A program made the position numbers and the translations under genes. This document shows positions 19,997-22,843 of a stretch of 22,843 nucleotides of DNA, piece by piece. Source of the DNA: an uncultured Clostridium sp. (GTDB lineage Bacteria; Bacillota; Clostridia; TANB77; CAG-508). The notes below the pieces were generated by a model. That model had not been told where the DNA came from. It made no database searches and saw only the letters and a list, made by a program, of their open reading frames with translations. Where the stretch lies: contig CAMSEX010000004.1 of NCBI GenBank assembly GCA_947057875.1, positions 1 to 22,843 on the forward strand, written 5' to 3'. The number at the start of each line of letters is the position of its first letter. The stretch's first letter is position 1.

Positions 19997-22797
19997 TAAT
20001 AGATCGCCTCCTCGACTTTTTCAATCACAAACTTGCCCATTTTTTCATCATCTAAGATTACTTTTCCTGTCATGTCTTTTATGGCTGATTTAAATGCATA
20101 TGTCAGCTTGTCTATGTCTAAATTATCCTTCTGTTCACTTAATGCTACACGATTATAGTTTCCTAAACTATTTCGCCAACCATTCTCCTGTAATTTTTCC
20201 AACTTCCAATTCATTCGTAATTTTTGTACGTCATTCCCTAGCTTATTCAAGCCAATCATATCCATTTTATAAAAATAATCTTCTTTTTTTATCCCATTAA
20301 AACTTTTCAAAACATGATTTGCCACACCATCCGTCATTTCATACAAATATTCTTCTTTATCTTCAATTCCCTTTTCTGCACCTTCCATTACGCTATTAAA
20401 TATAGCTCGTGTTTTTCTTGAAGGGGAATTAATATCAAAAGCCTTTTTCAATCTCCCTAATATTCCATCTGCAATTCCTTTTGCTTTTGCAAACAAAGAA
20501 GGTTCCTTTTTTTCCATTTCCTCTAGCATTGGTTGCATTGCATTTTTCATCGATTCTCGAGTTCCCTTTGGCATTTTATCATAACTATCTAAAATATTAT
20601 TAACTAGGTTTTGTGTTTTTTCATCCATCTGTCCCCCATACAACTCCGTTTGAGAAACACTAGCAATCCATACTCCAAGTTGTTCTTCTTGACTTTCATT
20701 CATATTCTTGTAAATTTGTTTCCAAATTTTCCCCAAGTTTTTTTCATGTTTGTCATTTGCTTCCTCCAATGCCTGTTGTTTCTGTGCCTCCGTCAAATAC
20801 GCATTTTGATTAATCGAATCAATCATTCCTTGATGTCTTTGATTTTCCTCTTCTATTTTAGAATTATGTTCTTGAATCACTGTATAAAATCCATCACTTT
20901 GTGCACCTCGTTCCAAATAACCATTCGCATAAGCCTGACAAATTTCTGCCACCTCTGCATTTGCAGTATCAATTTTGCTCTGTTTCTGTGCCATAATATT
21001 GTTGTACTCCGTTGCATATGCCTCATTTTGCACATCTGCTTGTTCACCATATTTTTGATTCAACAAAGCAATTTCTTCTATTGTTTGAGATTCGATTAAT
21101 TCAAGCGTTTTATCTTTTTGTTCCTGTGCTGTTTTTATCCATTCTTGCGACTGTATTTCATATTCCTCCAATGTTCCTTGAAATGTTTCTGCATTCGTTG
21201 TTGCTTGTTGTGTAATTGCATTTGAAATTTCCTGCTGTATCTCCAATTCTCTTTGATTTAATTCTCTTAACTTTGTAAAATATTCATCCAATTGCGTAAT
21301 TTCCTCTTGTGTATAACCTCTTCTTTCATCTGAAGCCGTTTTACAAATATTCGTAATCCCTTTTTGAACTTCGTCCATTTGTGTTTGCAGTTCTTGTTGT
21401 TCTTCAGAAGAAGCAAATAACGTGGAATTAAATTCGCCTAAATGTGATTTTGCTGTATCAATTCCATTGATAAAATCAGTCGCTCCATTTCCCATATTCG
21501 TAAATGCCTCTTTTGTGCTAGCCTCCGATATTTTTACCGCTGTAGCAATTCCTCCTATTGCTGCCACAATCCCTAAGCAAGCCAATCCAACTGGACTTGT
21601 AATGGCAGAAAACACACCTGCTAATCCACTCACCGCTGTTGAAGTTGTTGTCGTTACACCTCTTGCCACATCCATCGCTTCCTTAAATGTTTTAAAACCT
21701 CCTACTGCTGTTTTCATTCCAGAATACAACCCTTGAATAATTGAAATTGCTGGTTTAACCGCCAAAACAAAAGCACCTACCTTCGCAATCGTAAGCACTT
21801 GTTCTGTATTCAAATTCTCAAATTTCTTTACCCATTTTTCAATCCATCCAACAATCTGCCCAACTACTTCACTCACTTTTTTACCGACTTTATCCCAATT
21901 CACATCATTTGCCATTTTGTTAATAATCGGCAAAACATCTTTATTAATCGGCTCTGAAATCGAAACAATCAAATTTCTCTTTATGCCTTCCAAAGCACTC
22001 CCCACATCATCATACTTCACTTCATTTATCTTTTTCATGGTATCCGCCGTTTTATCATAGCCATCACGAATAGAGCCAAGCTGTGTCACTACCTCTGGAC
22101 CTAAATCTTCCCACATAGTACCAAACAAATCTACACCAACAATCGATTGTTCCACTTTATTATCCATTGCCCCAATTTTCTGTATCACTTCAAAAAATGC
22201 GTTCTTTGCTGTCTCTCCACCACTTGCAAACTTTTTCGCCATTTTATCCGCATTTAACCCTAATTTTTTAAAACCTTCTACCGTTGTATTAGACCCATCA
22301 ATCGCACGAATGGAAAACTCTTTTACTGCATCGCCAATCTTGTCTAAATTAAAAGCTCCTGATTTTGTACCACTTTCAAAAATATTAAACATATCTTCCG
22401 CCGAAAATCCCAACTTCTTAAACTGTACCGAATATTCATTAATATTATCCAAAAACTCGCCTGAATAATCCAATCCATTCTGTGCACCTTGTGCAATCAA
22501 AGTATAGGCTTCTTTTCCACTTACGCCAAAATGGTCCATAAGAGCTTTGGCACTTCTAACGCTTTCATTCACTTCATATTGAAAAGTATCCCTCAAAGCA
22601 ATCGCGTCTTCTGTAATACTCTTCAAATCTTCGTCATTTAAGTCTTTTATTTGTGTTCTAATAACTGACAAGCTGTTTCCGACATCATCTATACTTTCGC
22701 CAAAATTATCCATATAGACGTCTTTCATGACCTGTTCCAATCCTTGCATTTCCTCTGCTGTCATATTCGTAGAAGCCTTTATCTGATTTAAACTCTG
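19996..22797 (-). CDS. Phage tail tape measure protein, N-terminus cut by contig end
   Basis: 933 residues remain; the true start lies beyond the genomic edge at 22797. The frame runs on into the adapter (a spurious start at 22812 would add MLFRS), which is artefact. The first ~280 residues match the phage minor tail/TP901 core (PhageMin_Tail): AKALMDHFGVSGKEAYTLIAQGAQ, GLDYSGEFLDNINEY, GLNADKMAKKFASGGETAKNAFFEV and GTMWEDLGPEVV. A hydrophobic stretch lies near residues 395-430 (SGLAGVFSAITSPVGLACLG and on to GGIATAV). Then a long Gln/Glu-rich helical and coiled-coil part (about 450-720) is followed by a C-terminal region with FDINSPSRKTRAIFNSVMEGAEKGI, common at tape-measure ends. The protein sets tail length and joins in DNA ejection. 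Confidence 0.93.
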   Translation of the reverse strand, partial: QSLNQIKASTNMTAEEMQGLEQVMKDVYMDNFGESIDDVGNSLSVIRTQIKDLNDEDLKSITEDAIALRDTFQYEVNESVRSAKALMDHFGVSGKEAYTLIAQGAQNGLDYSGEFLDNINEYSVQFKKLGFSAEDMFNIFESGTKSGAFNLDKIGDAVKEFSIRAIDGSNTTVEGFKKLGLNADKMAKKFASGGETAKNAFFEVIQKIGAMDNKVEQSIVGVDLFGTMWEDLGPEVVTQLGSIRDGYDKTADTMKKINEVKYDDVGSALEGIKRNLIVSISEPINKDVLPIINKMANDVNWDKVGKKVSEVVGQIVGWIEKWVKKFENLNTEQVLTIAKVGAFVLAVKPAISIIQGLYSGMKTAVGGFKTFKEAMDVARGVTTTTSTAVSGLAGVFSAITSPVGLACLGIVAAIGGIATAVKISEASTKEAFTNMGNGATDFINGIDTAKSHLGEFNSTLFASSEEQQELQTQMDEVQKGITNICKTASDERRGYTQEEITQLDEYFTKLRELNQRELEIQQEISNAITQQATTNAETFQGTLEEYEIQSQEWIKTAQEQKDKTLELIESQTIEEIALLNQKYGEQADVQNEAYATEYNNIMAQKQSKIDTANAEVAEICQAYANGYLERGAQSDGFYTVIQEHNSKIEEENQRHQGMIDSINQNAYLTEAQKQQALEEANDKHEKNLGKIWKQIYKNMNESQEEQLGVWIASVSQTELYGGQMDEKTQNLVNNILDSYDKMPKGTRESMKNAMQPMLEEMEKKEPSLFAKAKGIADGILGRLKKAFDINSPSRKTRAIFNSVMEGAEKGIEDKEEYLYEMTDGVANHVLKSFNGIKKEDYFYKMDMIGLNKLGNDVQKLRMNWKLEKLQENGWRNSLGNYNRVALSEQKDNLDIDKLTYAFKSAIKDMTGKVILDDEKMGKFVIEKVEEAIY

Positions 22798-22843
22798 AGA
22801 TCGGAAGAGCACACGTCTGAACTCCAGTCACCTCTCGTCATCT
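22798..22843. other. Illumina TruSeq read-2 adapter with i7 index (not genomic)
   Basis: Sequence from 22798 begins AGATCGGAAGAGC and continues through the TruSeq read-2 adapter to CCAGTCAC at 22831. CTCTCGTC (22832-22839) sits at the i7 index position, followed by ATCT of the P7 arm. The genomic insert ends at 22797. Confidence 0.98.

Larger units (their letters stand above)
12989..22797 (-). mobile_element. Siphophage-type prophage, tail and lysis end (partial)
   Basis: Eight genes on one strand in tail-to-lysis order, with short gaps or overlaps throughout and a bidirectional terminator at 12946-12979 marking the end of the late operon. Head, packaging, replication and integrase genes are outside the window. 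The adjacent methylase, HTH gene and 45-aa ORF (11595-12898) may belong to the prophage as accessory genes or to the host; no attachment site, tRNA or integrase was seen to fix the boundary. Confidence 0.85.

Noticed and set aside
20611..21099. 162-codon plus-strand ORF opposite the tape measure gene
   Set aside because: A shadow of the Gln/Glu-rich coiled-coil coding region; the product is a Leu/Ile/Phe/Cys-rich antisense translation with no ribosome site.
45..22797. tRNA genes, CRISPR arrays, IS elements or an integrase
   Set aside because: None recognised: no cloverleaf or GGTTCRA-type T-arm, no regularly spaced repeats, and no transposase or recombinase ORF.

Overview
The window is an AT-rich stretch of bacterial DNA that reads like a low-GC Firmicute (Clostridia or Bacilli grade, probably an uncultured or gut lineage). 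The reasons are strong AGGAGG-type ribosome sites before almost every gene, ordinary stop codons, a type-3 (archaeal/eukaryotic-like) prolyl-tRNA synthetase, ScpB, 2[4Fe-4S] and FTR-like redox proteins, and a Clostridia-style siphophage tail and lysis module. Both ends are library adapter, not genome: positions 1-44 and 22798-22843 match Illumina TruSeq adapters with 8-nt indices. The biological sequence is therefore 45-22797, and the first and last genes are cut there.

Layout: (a) 46-1972, plus strand: the 3' part of scpB followed by proS, closed by a strong terminator at 1983-2014. (b) 2025-9020, minus strand: an unusual run of small accessory enzymes. It contains six GNAT proteins carrying seven acetyltransferase domains (one a tandem fusion, one fused to a DUF402 domain), two NUDIX hydrolases, an HD hydrolase, a P-loop kinase and a decayed S66 (LD-carboxypeptidase/MccF-like) peptidase. 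It splits into two transcription units. One starts at a promoter at 9172-9200, whose leader holds a 21-bp terminator-like hairpin just before the first ribosome site, and ends at a terminator at 4180-4206. The other starts at an extended -10 promoter at 4000-4028. (c) 9250-10904, minus: ferredoxin, FTR-like iron-sulfur protein, AraC-family regulator and a VOC protein. A pair of near-identical 16-bp direct repeats lies beside the VOC promoter and is a candidate AraC site. (d) 10998-12898: DUF3592 membrane protein, an uncatalogued 45-codon ORF with its own good promoter and ribosome site, a Dam-type adenine methylase, and a divergent small Cro/CI-type regulator. (e) 12989-22797, minus: the tail and lysis end of a siphophage-type prophage, in transcription order tape measure (cut), Dit, a 101-aa protein, a 55-aa protein, an SGNH-hydrolase receptor-binding protein, a Tal/tail-spike protein with a C-terminal S74 chaperone, holin and CHAP endolysin.

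No tRNA, rRNA, CRISPR array, transposase or integrase was recognised, and the prophage attachment site could not be located. The most interesting points are the GNAT/NUDIX/S66 island next to proS, its attenuator-like leader, the GNAT-DUF402 fusion, the AraC repeat pair, the hidden 45-aa ORF and the unusual tail gene order.
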